From assembly GCA_013306675.1 (NCBI GenBank), contig JABLUY010000119.1:1-64000 (forward strand): DNA of 64,000 nucleotides, given 5' to 3'. The position numbers were made by a program, and so were the translations under genes. This DNA comes from Thraustochytrium sp. TN22 (taxonomy: Eukaryota; Sar; Bigyra; Thraustochytrida; Thraustochytriidae). Under the pieces are notes generated by a model that saw only the letters and a list, made by a program, of their open reading frames with translations, did not search any database and was not told where the DNA came from. Shown here in pieces: positions 51,289-62,000 of the stretch. How positions within the stretch are numbered: position 1 is the first letter of the stretch; every line of letters starts with the position of its first letter.

Positions 51289-51382
51289 CGCCCGCGAAGT
51301 GCGGCCGCCGCCGCTTGCGGCCGCCGCTCGCCAGCCCGCGCGCGCCCTGCCGTAGCAGCGCGCCGCGCGCCGCCGCGAGCAT
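50606..51382 (-). CDS. Unidentified polyQ protein with C-terminal membrane anchor
   Basis: 258 residues from the ATG at 51382. The N-terminus (MLAAARGALLRQGARGLASG then GRKRRR) resembles a mitochondrial presequence. An 18-residue Gln run and a Thr/Ala-rich linker follow. The folded part is about residues 95-225 (FMKQMQQAAPGR; ALFYVEAASKQWAKSVHSIE; KAKVMAVTAKCECRALMAHP), helical by composition. It ends in one hydrophobic helix (VAAVSFGLAGLGLAGLLGLA) five residues from the C-terminus, as in a tail-anchored or inner-membrane protein. Family not recognised. Confidence 0.6.
51231..51287. repeat. (CTG)n / (CAG)n trinucleotide run
   Basis: About 18 perfect CTG units on the plus strand, coding the polyQ run of the minus-strand gene. 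Long pure CAG tracts are length-unstable. Confidence 0.95.
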
Positions 51383-51857
51383 CCTGTTGTGCAAGGTTAA
51401 TTGGTGGTCTGTCTGACTGCTTGTCAGTGCCATCTGCCTCGTCCTCTTCAAGTTCGCCGTCATGGCGGCGCCGTGCTCGGAGTTGGACCTCAAAGAAAGA
51501 ATCACGGCACATCGCGGAGGCTCGCCGTGTCTCGCTCTCACAGTCAAGTTGCTCTACTAACAGCCATCCCTTTGGTGGGACCGGCAGTCCTTCTCGTTTG
51601 CCGGGCGCCTTACTCGCAGTCTCGCAGCTCCACGTTCCATCGCAGGCCTGACTGTCGTGCTCGCGGGCTCGCAGGCCCGCAGGCTCGTCGCAGGTCTTGC
51701 TTGCTGTGGCCAGCGCGCCTGAGGTCAAGCCTTCAAGGCGATGTTGTCGTCCTTGCAAGCCCTCTCTCACTGTGGCTGGGTGACCGTTGAGAACAGCGAC
51801 CATCCTCAGGCTGAAAAGACGAACAAATGGAGCACGCGCGGGCCAACCACGAGGCAC

Positions 51858-52748
51858 ATGGCGGGCCTGCTGAGGTTGCGGAAGCGCGCGGAGGCCTGCC
51901 CAAGTGCGACGGCGCGAGCTGACCTCTTGCAAGAGGTCCTGCTCGCGGACGAGGGCCTAGATGCCGACGCGCTCGTGCGGGGCGTGCCAGAACCCGGCCA
52001 CGTGCGCGTGCTGCGCGCTCCCTTTAACGCTATTGCCAGCCTGCAGCCGCTGGCGGCGACCTTTACGGGCCTCGTACATCTGCGTGTGAGCCACAATCGC
52101 CTCGAGTGCCTTGAAGGCATCGAGCGACTCGCCGCCTTGCGCGAGCTCGACTGCGCGCATAACCGCATCTCAAGCCTCGCCCCTCTGCTCGCATGCGCGA
52201 GTCTTGCCACCGTCTGGGCTCAGGCAAATCAAGTTCGCGCCGTGCCCTCGCTCCTACTCGACCGCCTCGACCACCTCGAACTTGCAAACAACCCCATCGC
52301 TGCGCCTAGGCCACGTACGCCACAGCCAGAGCGTTTTTCTGTGGACGATGAGGACACCGAATCAAGGACAAGCGTGGCAGGTGGTCCCTTTCCATACGAC
52401 GCAGGGGCTGAGACCGCAGAGGTGGCGTCAAGTTCTCTGGGAAGGACATCTCGTCGAGGGCAGCTGGTGTCCTCGCCGCGACCTTTGTCCCCGCCGCATC
52501 CAGAACCGTCGCGAAATCCGGAGTCGTCGCCTCCGGAGTCATTGTCATCGCGAACGACAGGGCCCCGGCCCGAGCGAGCACCGTCGCCCATGCCTCTTCC
52601 GTCGCCCATGCCTTCAGCGTCGCACGAAGAGGCCTCAGACAACGCCGACACCGCGCTACCAACGCTAAGCTCGATCGCGGCGCAACTGGACGCGCTCACG
52701 CAAGATCTCAAGTCCAAGAAGAGACAACTTGCCTTGCGCCGAGGCTGA
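51858..52748 (+). CDS. Leucine-rich-repeat protein (SDS22-like) with Pro/Ser-rich tail
   Basis: 296 residues from the ATG at 51858 (MAGLLRLRKRAEA). Residues about 25-150 hold five or six SDS22-type repeats of about 22 residues: VRVLRAPFNAIASLQPL, LVHLRVSHNRLECLEGIERL, LRELDCAHNRISSLAPLL, LATVWAQANQVRAVPSLL, LDHLELANNPI. The second half is a disordered Ser/Pro-rich region, and it ends with a short coiled helix (IAAQLDALTQDLKSKKRQLA). Such proteins are docking subunits, often at cilia or for PP1 phosphatase; a partner cannot be named. It converges on the zinc-knuckle gene with a 208 bp gap. Confidence 0.82.
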   Translation: MAGLLRLRKRAEACPSATARADLLQEVLLADEGLDADALVRGVPEPGHVRVLRAPFNAIASLQPLAATFTGLVHLRVSHNRLECLEGIERLAALRELDCAHNRISSLAPLLACASLATVWAQANQVRAVPSLLLDRLDHLELANNPIAAPRPRTPQPERFSVDDEDTESRTSVAGGPFPYDAGAETAEVASSSLGRTSRRGQLVSSPRPLSPPHPEPSRNPESSPPESLSSRTTGPRPERAPSPMPLPSPMPSASHEEASDNADTALPTLSSIAAQLDALTQDLKSKKRQLALRRG

Positions 52749-52956
52749 TGAGCAGAGACCGGGTGTACGACACACGTGTAAAAGTAGACAGGAATCAAAA
52801 TCATCATCGTCATCATTGTCGTCATCAGAAGGGGTTGGCAGGACGGTGAGATAGAGTATGGACATGCAGGAACCTTGTAGGTGTGAGTGAGTGGAAAGTG
52901 AGGCATATTGCTCGTTGCATCGCTGCTTTCGTTGGCTTGCTCGAGTGCGAGGAGAA

Positions 52957-55900
52957 TTACTGGTTGACGGTGATCTGCTCGTGCTGCAGCGGGACGCCGT
53001 TGGCGTCATAGTGGTAGGACGACGACGACGAGGAGGAGGAAGAGGAGGAAGGCTGAGCGGGAGGGCCCATGGCGCCCTGGGGGTTGTCGGAGTCAATACT
53101 GTCGATAGAGGAAGCCATGGAAGAGGCGCGGGACATGACGGGCACCGAGGAGCCGGCGACAGAACCCTTGCCGAAGACGTCCTGATGCAGACGGCAGTAG
53201 GCGGAGCCGTGACGCGCCGAGGTCTCGCAGTTGGGGACCTGGCAACGGCGGCCGCCGCCGTGCTTGATGCAGTACAGCTTGTTGCCAGCAGAGGTGGCGG
53301 ACTTGGGGCAGTCCTTGAACTGGCAGCGGCGGCCACCACCGTGCGCCTTGCAGCGTCCGCGGCCAGCGTCGTGCTTGGTGCAGCCGGGCATCTGACAGCG
53401 GCGACCGCCGCCATGAGAGACGCAGAACTTGGAGGCACCACGCACGGCGCGCGTGCAATTGTCGACGGAACACCGCTTGCCGCCCCCGTGGACGGTGCAA
53501 AAGTCGGACTTGGCCTCGGCGGCGGCGCGCACGCAGCCGTCCTGCGCGCAGCGCTTGCCGCCGCCGTGGGCCTTGCAAAAGCCGCCGCCAGCGTCGAGGC
53601 GCTCGCAGTCCGGGGCGTCACAGCGGCGGGCCTCGCCGTGGCTGCGGCAAAAGCCCTTGCCGGCGTCGAGCTTGGAGCAGCCGGCGGCGCGGCAGCGGCG
53701 GCCGCCGCCGTGGATGGCGCAGACCCCGTCGGCGCCCTGGGCGGCCTTGATGCAGCCCTCGATGGCGCACCGCTTGCCGCCGCCGTGGGCCTTGCAGAGG
53801 CCGCCGCCCTGGTCGAGCTTCTCGCAGCCGTCGTACTTGCAGCGCCGGCCGCCGCCGTGGGCGACGCAGAGGCCCTTGGCGCCCTGGGCCGAGGTGGTGC
53901 AGCCGTCGACGATGCACCGCTTGCCGCCGCCATGCGAGATGCAAAAGGCGGTGGAGCCGCGCGCGGAGCGCGGGCAGCCGTCGACGGAGCACCGCTTGCC
54001 GCCGCCGTGCGCCTTGCAGCGGTCGAGCGAGCCCTCGGCGGAGCGCGAGCAGCCGTCCGGGTGCTTGCAGCGACGGCCGCCGCCGTGGCCCTTGCACAGG
54101 CGCATGGGCTGTCCCGGCGCCGAGGGCAGCTCGACGGCCTGGCCCACGGCGGCCTTAGAGCAGCCGTCCATCTCGCAGCGCACGCCGCCGCCGTGCGCCG
54201 TGCACCGGTCGGTGCGGCCGACCGCGGACTTGATGCAGCCGTCCTCCACGCAGCGCTTGCCGCCGCCGTGGCGGATGCAGAGGTCGCGCGGGAAGACGCC
54301 CACGGCAGCGCGCGTGCAGCCGGACTCGCGGCAGCGGCGGCCGCCGCCGTGCTTCTTGCAGTAGTTGGTGCCGCCGTGGGCCAGGTGCGAGCAGCCCTCG
54401 GCACCGCACTTCTTGACGCCGGCGCGGTGCGCGCGGCAGAGGCCGCCGCCGCTGGCCAGCTTGGTGCAGCCGTCCTCGCGGCACCGCACACCACCGCCGT
54501 GCTGGATGCAGAACGGGACCTGGCCCTGCGCCGACTTGGGGCACCCCGGGTGCGTGCACCGCTTGCCGCCGCCGTGCGCCTTGCACATGCCGCCGCCCTG
54601 GTCCAGCTTGTGGCAGCCGTCCATCTTGCAGCGGCGGCCGCCGCCGTGCGCCACGCACAGCATCGTCGCGCCCTGCGCCGCCTTGGTGCACTCGGGCATC
54701 TGGCACCGCTTGCCGCCGCCGTGCGCCTTGCACAGGCCGGAGCACGCCGCGGCCTTGAGGCAGTTGTCCACCTTGCACCGCCGCCGTCCGCTCTGCGTCT
54801 CCGGCCCGCGCGCGCGCCCGTGCACGGAGCACACCTGCTGGCCCAGCCGCGCGTGCCGCCCGCAGCCCTCCACGGTGCAAATGTACACGGCGTGCGTCTT
54901 GCAGAAGCCGATGGCCGCACTCAGGGCCGCATCCGGGCACTCCTCCACGGCGCACGAGGTGCGCGGGCGCTTCGGCCGCGGCATGGGCGAGGTCGATGAC
55001 GGCGACATGTACGAGGACGAGTTGGAGTTGGACGAAGCGAACGGCGACGCCACCTCGGCGCCGTCGGCGCCCAGGCGCGCGGCCGCCGCGCCGCGCTTCA
55101 GGCCGCGCCCGGCCTGGCGCGACCCGGAGCTGCCGTCGTCATCATCGTCGTCGTCATAGTCGTCATAGTCGTTCACGTCGCCGCTATCGTCGTCGTCGTC
55201 GTCGTCGTCATCCATGTCGTCGTCCTCGCCCGCGTTGCCGCCGATCTCGTCAAAGGGAACAATGGAGAACTGGTCGTCCTCCTTGGTGGCATTGTGCACC
55301 CACGGGTCGGCCGGCGCCGCAGCCGGCGTCACGCGGTTCATGCACAGCACCTTGGCGCGCTTCACCATATCCGAAACCTGCGCCGTGGTGAGCGAGCTCG
55401 AGAGCGCCTGGCCATCCACCTCCACGAGGACGTCGCCGATGTTCACACCAGCGGCCATCAGGTTGCCGGCCGCCTCGAAGAAGAAGACGCCGTCCACGCT
55501 CTGCTCCATACGGAAGTTGTTGGGCCTTGGCCCGGTTGGCTCCAGGCCAACCTTGACGTAGGCCGCGCGAACGCGCTCCTCCTTGGGCGGCGGCGCGCCG
55601 GCCGTCGGCATGAGCATGGGCGGCGGCCCGGACGGCGGTGGCGGCACGAAGCCCACGTTCATGTCCGGCGTCGGGGGCGGTGCGCCCAGATAGCTTGTGG
55701 GCGCCGTCATGAACATGGACAGCGAGAGCGCCGACGACCCGCGCCGCGCGAGCCGCCGCCGAGGCGCTTGCGTATGGGCTTGCGCCTGCGCCTGCTGCGA
55801 CTCGGACTGCACCTGCGACTGAGTCTGCACCTGTGCCTGCGACGCCTGGTCTTGCTGCTGCGCCGGAGGCTGGTCCAGTGGGAGCATCAAGAGCGACGAT

Positions 55901-56011
55901 CGCCGCGGTGCAAGCCGATGCGACGCGTAGCCCTGGTGCTGGTGCTTGTGCTGTGGCGGATAGTGCGCGTGCGAGGACGGGCCATAGGAACCGTGGGTCG
56001 CATACGCGTGC

Positions 56012-56066
<55 letters not shown>

Positions 56067-56583
56067 GCTGCTGCTGCTGGTGTTGTTGGTCCTGCGGGTA
56101 GCCTGCCGCGGCGTCAAGATCGAGTTCGTGGTGCGGCTGCAACTCGTGGGAGGGCGGCGGTCCGGAAGGTGGCAAGAGCGGGCTCATGGGCGTACCCGGG
56201 GAGGCGAGAGGGTCCCCGTTGAGGAACTCCATCTCGCTGTCGAGAAAGTGGTCCAGGCCGTTCATGGTCATGCCCGTTGCGCCCGCGTAGTCGGCGCCGT
56301 AGAGGTGCTGCTGCGAAGGCCCGGATGGCAAAAGCGCCGGCGACTGGGAGCGAGATGCCGGGCTGGCCATAAAGTCGAGCAGCGGGTCTTGCGGGTACAG
56401 GCCGTGAGAGGAGTTATCGGATGGGCCCGGGCCAAAGTCCGCATAGCCGTAGGCGCCAGCCGGCCCGGGGCTGTTCATGCCATAGGACGACGGCATGCCG
56501 TAGGCGCCCATGTCCTGGCCGGGCATGGACGTGTCATGGTAATAGTACTGATCGTTCTCGAGCGGGCGCGCGTCCTCCTGCAT
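52957..56583 (-). CDS. WRKY19-like tandem zinc-knuckle protein with PDZ-like domain
   Basis: 1208 residues from the ATG at 56583 (MQEDARPLEND); the frame extends only to a non-ATG upstream. A Tyr/Gly/Pro/Gln-rich N-terminus with a long polyQ is followed by a PDZ-like segment (VKVGLEPTGPRPNNFRME, AGVNIGDVLVEVDGQ), a strongly acidic patch and KRPRTSCAVEEC. Then come about 23 units of about 24 residues with the pattern Cx4C-x(8-13)-Cx2H followed by GGG(K/R)RC, e.g. GGGKRCSVDGCPRSARGSTA then FCISHGGG. These are annotated 'WRKY transcription factor 19-like' in oomycetes and other stramenopiles; units resemble degenerate plant WRKY zinc motifs. Likely nuclear nucleic-acid binding; no proven function. 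The antisense is also open for 700 codons, an artefact of the repeats. Confidence 0.85.
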
Positions 56584-57277
56584 CGTGCGGAGCTGGCACG
56601 TCGGCGCGCCGCGCGTCAAGCGTCGAGCGCCGGGTGCCGGCTTGTGCTTGTGCTTGTGCTTGTGCTTGCGCGCGCTTGTGGTTGCGCCCTGCGCCTGCGC
56701 GAGCAGGGTCTGGCTCGCTCGGCCTGCCTGGCCTTACACGCACGAGCGCTCCGGGAGCGCGCGCGCGCGCGCTGGTTCTGTTCGGTCCTGAAGAGAACCA
56801 GACGTAACGGGCGAGTTCTGCGGTCTGTGCCAAGGACGCTTGGCCAGTCGGAGACCTGGACTGCTGCTCGCGAGCTGGCTGGAGCGCTGCGCTCGCCGGG
56901 TTGCGCTGCGCGGTGCTGGTCCGTACCGGCGCGGGCTGTGCAACGCGCCTCCGAGCGACGCGACCTCCTGCTCCGCTCGGTGTTTGCGACTTTGATGGAA
57001 CCGGTCAGACTGCCTGCACGCGGCTCTGGCGACTGGATTGCCGGAACCGAAGGCTAGGCTGGGACGAAGGGCGGGACCGAGGCTCTTCGCCGCGGTACAC
57101 TGTCTGGCTAGCAGAGATTGTACAGGGGTTCCTTCTTTTCCGCCTTTTCCTCCTTGTTCACGCTCGTGAGGGACGGCGCCTTGACTGAGAGCCTACCCGG
57201 CTTATGCGATCTCGGCGAATGGGCACGCCGGTCCACTAGCGCCGCTCGATCGGATCAGGCGAGACTTGCACGACCGC

Positions 57278-57349
<72 letters not shown>

Positions 57350-58704
57350 CCGCCGCTCCCGCCTCTCCAAAGCGTGGCTCTCTCGGGTGCTGCTCGCAGG
57401 CCCGCCCGCCCGCCCGCCTGCCTGCCTGCCTGCTTGCCTCCGGTACGACAGACTCGAACTCGCGCCCCGCGTCTCGCCCCGCTGGCGCCGCGCCGCGCGG
57501 CCTCGCGCCCTCGGCTCGCGCCCGCCGCCGCGCTTCCGCCCTCCGGCGCCGCGCGCGTCTGCGAGTTGGTCTGCCGCCCGCGGCGCCGCGCGGGCCTGCC
57601 TGCTTGGCGGCTTTGAATTTGAACGCGACGCCGCCTGCGATGCGATGCGGAGGCGAGCTGGAGGTCCTGCCTGCCTGCCTGCCTGCCTGGTTGCCGGCCT
57701 GCCTGCTCGCCGCGCGGCCGCGCTCGATAGCTCGCTCGCTCGCTCGCTCCTGCGCAGCACAGCACAGCACAGCACAGCCGCCTCGCGGGCACGGGTCTGG
57801 CGCGCCACGGCGCGGCTCCCGCGCGCGGCGCGGGCCGGGGCAGGAAGCGGCGCGCGGCGGCGGAACGCGATTGTCAGTTGCTGTCTGCTGCCTGCCTGCC
57901 AGCTGCCGCAGCCTGCCTCGCTGCCGGCCGGCCAGTGCCAGCGAAAGCCTGCCTGCCAGTGCCTGGACGCGCGGGCCAGTGGGCTATGGCGGCGGCGCAA
58001 GGGGCGGCCCGGCGCATTCCGCACTTGCGCGCGCGCCCGGCCGCGGGGCCGGCGTGCTTCCTCCGCGCGCGCCTCGGACCCGCGGCCGGACGCCGCCGAG
58101 CGCGGCGCCGCGTCCGGTGCGGCGCACGCCGCGCGTGCTCCGCGCCGCGCCGTGCAGTTGCGCAGTCCGGCGCGCGGGCAACACCGACCCGGTGTACGCC
58201 CGCCCGCCGCCCGGCGGATCCGCGCGCGCCGGGGCCCATGCCCCTGTTCGCGCGCTCGCCGCCCGCGCGCGCCGCCGGGTCCGGTGCGCCGCGCCCGCGC
58301 GCCCCGGCGGAGCAGCGCGCCGCGGGGCGGCGTCGCAACACCGACCCGGCGCCGCAGATTTCCCACCCAGGGCCACCAGTGTGCGCGTCCTCGAGACCTG
58401 AGACAGACAGACAGGGGCCGGTCCAGCCAGGCGGCGACAGGACTTGACAGAGAAGGAAGGCTTGGCCTGGCCTGCCTGACTGCCAGGCCGCGGCGCCGCC
58501 GGCGCCGCCGGCCGGCCGGCTGGCCTCGTGGTTGTCGTCGGCCGGATGCCATGGATGATGAGCAGCTGCTGCTGTGCGTGCTGCGCTCCGAGTCGCCAGC
58601 GCGCCGAGCGACCTCTGCAGTAGTGCTGACTCTGATTTCGGCAAGACGAGACTTGGACAAAGGCAAGGCCCAGCTCTCGAGCTAGCTAGCTACTAGCGAG
58701 CGAG
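56584..58704. other. GC-rich gene-free region between the zinc-knuckle gene and the transposon
   Basis: No supportable gene. Simple arrays include a TTGTGC/TTGTGCTTG run (about 56640-56675), CAG then GCC runs (about 57280-57345), CCTG runs (about 57415-57435 and 57668-57690), GCTC (about 57729-57748) and CACAG units (about 57755-57776). A CTAG-rich patch (58674-58708) abuts the left end of the transposon. Confidence 0.5.
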
Positions 58705-58708
58705 CTAG

Positions 58709-58731
58709 CAGGCTGTCCGTCCTAAGACTGG
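58709..58731 (+). repeat. Left terminal inverted repeat of the transposon
   Basis: Matches 63763-63785 in inverted orientation at 18 of 23 positions by eye, with the outermost 10 bases differing at none. Confidence 0.8.
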
Positions 58732-59035
58732 CGGACGCTCTAATAGAGGGGTCGCCTCACTTCTGATTCTAAAATCGACGGCGAACGGAATGCGCGAAGT
58801 GATGCTTGGAATCGACTGAGCATGCATAGAAATGTATCCCCATTAGGTTTGATTGCTGTGATTCGCTTGCGAATGGTCAATTTGATTTGTGTCTAGTATT
58901 TGATAGCAGCTATATGGGGGTAGAGGGGTGTGTACGGGGACACCTCGAGGACCCCTGCACGGGGGACCCGCGCACTGGACCCGCGCAGGCACGCGGCCGC
59001 GGGCGTCTTGAAGCGTCTTGAAGACCTCTTGGACG

Positions 59036-62000
59036 CTAGATAGAGGCCCTTGGTGAGTCCTGCGACTCCGGTGACGAGCACGGGGACTCGATGATGGCGC
59101 TCCGATGATGACAGGCCCTGGGCTTGCGTAGGGCTCGCGGCCTTGACGTCTCGGCGGCATCCTGTGCAAGTGCGCTGGCCGAGTCAGAGCTGTCCGGGCC
59201 AAAGCTGTCCGAGTCTGCACGATTCGAATCTGGTGCCGGCAACGACCCCAGCTTGGCCTTGTTGTTGCTTCGCCAGTTCGACACGAACCGAAGGAGCTTC
59301 TCCTTGCTCGGCGCATCAGCCGGCAGCTCCTTAGCCCCCGGGTCGGTTGCCGAGGCTGTGCCGAAGTGCTCGACCATCGCATCCCAGACCACGGCGGGCG
59401 TAGCCTCTCCGTCGGCCATCTTCATCTTGACGGCGAAGTCTTTGAAAACGCCCTTCACCTGCGAAGCGCCGCGTCTGGCATTCTGTGCAAGTTCGCTGGC
59501 CGAGTCAGAGCTGTCCGGGCCAAAGCTGTCCGAGTCTGCACGATTCGAATCTGGTGCCGGCAACGGCCCCAGCTTGGCCTTGTTGTTGCTTCGCCAGTTC
59601 GACACGAACCGAAGGAGCTTCTCCTTGCTCGGCGCATCAGCCGGCAGCTCCTTAGCCCCCGGGTCGGTTGCGGAGGCTGTGCCGAAGTGCCCGACCATCG
59701 CATCCCAGACCACGGCGGGCGTAGCCGCTCCGTCCGCCATCATCATCCTGACGGCGAAGTCTTTGAAAACGCCCTTCACCTGCGAAGCGCCGCAACCACG
59801 GGTTCCAGGCAGAGCGCCCAGGCGATTCTTGTTACTCTTCTTGGCCATCTGGAATCTCGTCCTGAAAACAGACAAGATGTCCGGGACGAGCGCAAGCGCC
59901 GTTCCCTGAAAGTGCTCCGTGGCCTTCGCGAGCGCCTCGCTGGGCATGCAGTCCATGTCTTGCCTGAGCAGGTCCTCGATGAAGTCGATGTATTCGCTTG
60001 GGAAGACGTCCTTTAGCTCCCGCGCCCGAGCGACGTAGTCAGGCGCCGGAAGACCCTTCTCACGCGCGGTGTTGCGCCAGCCGAGGAACCTGTTGATCTC
60101 TCCCTTGACGTCCTTCTCCGAGAGCATGTTCATGTCGTGCGGAAAGCTCGTGCGGAGGCGCTCCAGCATCGTCGGGGCGGAGACTTTAATCCCGGTCCCC
60201 TGTTCCGCAGCAAACATCTGTGCAAGAGCGACTCGGTAGTGGCCAGCAAGCGTCGAACCGGTGCGATAGCCCACCTTGGGCCGCCGCGCAAAGCCTGGAG
60301 CTTCGAAGGAAGCGCTCGCATCGAAGTTAGCTGCGTCTTCATACTCGCGCATTTCGCCGTTGCCGTCACGGATCTCAATGCCAGCTTTGTTCAGTACCGC
60401 CTCCACGTTTCTAACGGCGAAGGCAACCAGGTCGCGGCGGCGAGGTGCCTCGTGCGTGGCTCCAGGGCCGACATGTCCGGGGCCAGTTGAACTACCGCTC
60501 TTGCTGCCGGTTTCATCGTCGGATTCGCTGCCTGAGCTGTCGTTCGAGTCGCCGTCGTCGTCGTCGTCTCCATCGCAGGAGTCTGCTTGTAGCTCCACAC
60601 TCTCCACATGGCGAGCGAGGGACGTTGCCTGCAGACCGTTTACTGACTGCTGCGCGCTGTTCATGCGCTCCCTCCTGATGCGCTCCTCGTGCCTGAGGAG
60701 GGATGGTACGTCTGCACCAGTCGCAGCGGCGCCAAAACATGTAAGGCCGGCGCGGGCAAAAAGAGGCTCTGCGCTGGAAGAGCTTACTATCGGGCTGTTC
60801 TCGTCGTCATCCTCACTGTCGTCGTTGTTGCCGCCGTTGTTGCCAGGAGTGTCGTCGGCGTTGATGTCGCGCACGTCGCCGCGCGTGAGCTTGACGGTCT
60901 GTGTGCGCCCGTCCAGCTCGAAGACAACGGCCGTGCCGATTTTCGAGTACTCCCAGGTTTGCAGCTCGAAGACTCCGGCCCATGAGAAGGGATCTTCGGG
61001 GTTCAAAGAAGCTCTGCCCGCATGCTCGCCATCAGGCATTGCGCAGAACTCGATTTCGTTCTGTCGCGATACGCGCCCGACCGCAGCAAGGAGGTTTGCG
61101 TAGCGCTCCATTCTGCGGCCCAGCATCGCACGATCGATGTCGACGAGCTGCACGAAGGTGTTGTCGATCCCGCGCGCGGATGTGAGCGCTCGAAAGAGCT
61201 CTCTGGGCGCCGTGACGTTGTGGCCTTCCGCCACGTACTTGTTCACGTGACGCATGGCGTTCGCGAAATGCGCGTCGATGGAGCACTTGCCATCGCACGA
61301 CTCGGTGTGGAGGTAGCGGCGGATGTTGACGCCGGTGGCCAGGGAGATGTACGGCATCGAAGCAATGAGCGTGCTCGCGTGGTAGCACTTTGCGTTGTCA
61401 CTCTGCATCGTGACCGACTCCACCTGATCGAAAGCCGGGTAAACCTTGAGCTGAAGGAGGAAAAGCTCGAGGAGCGCGGCGACTGTGATGCCATTTTGCA
61501 GGTTGTCCGTCTCGAGAATCTGATCCAGATAGACCAGCTCTGGCTCTTCGTTGACGCGCTTCTTGACGGGATCGTAGACGAAGAACATCACCATGAAGCC
61601 GTGCCATGAGATGCCACGCTTGCCGAAGTGCTCGACCGATTTCTGGCGGTAGTAGATCGGCTGGAACTTCATCTTGAAGTCCATCACCACGATGACCTCG
61701 CGCGGCTTCTCCCACTTGTTCTCCTCCGCGTTTCTCCTCATCTCCCCCTCGATGTGGCTGATGCGAAGCCGCTGGTTGGCGACACGTGCACACTGGCCCC
61801 GCCAGAGGCGAGTCAGCTTCTCACAGCGCCTGACTGCGCTGAGAGCGTGCTCCGCGTCAAACTCGTCGCTGTAGCGAATGTCGGCGGCCTGCACGGACTT
61901 GCGCAGCAGGTCGAAGAAGTATGGCACGAATTTGCAGCCGTTGCAGGCCATCGTCATCTTCTTCTGCGTGCCTGGATCCGGCCGAGCGAGAGCATACGAC

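Noticed and set aside
52891-54999. A 702-codon open frame on the plus strand, antisense to the zinc-knuckle gene
   Set aside because: Its Ala/Val-rich product simply mirrors the GGC/GCC-rich repeat on the minus strand; no domain and perfect dependence on the repeat phase.
57441-57475. TTCGAGT tRNA box-B-like sequence on the minus strand
   Set aside because: The T-stem around it cannot pair and no matching A box or acceptor stem is present.
57118-58685. Overlapping 400-codon frames left of the transposon
   Set aside because: Same artefact of GC-rich simple repeats; the overlapping frames on both strands are equally open.
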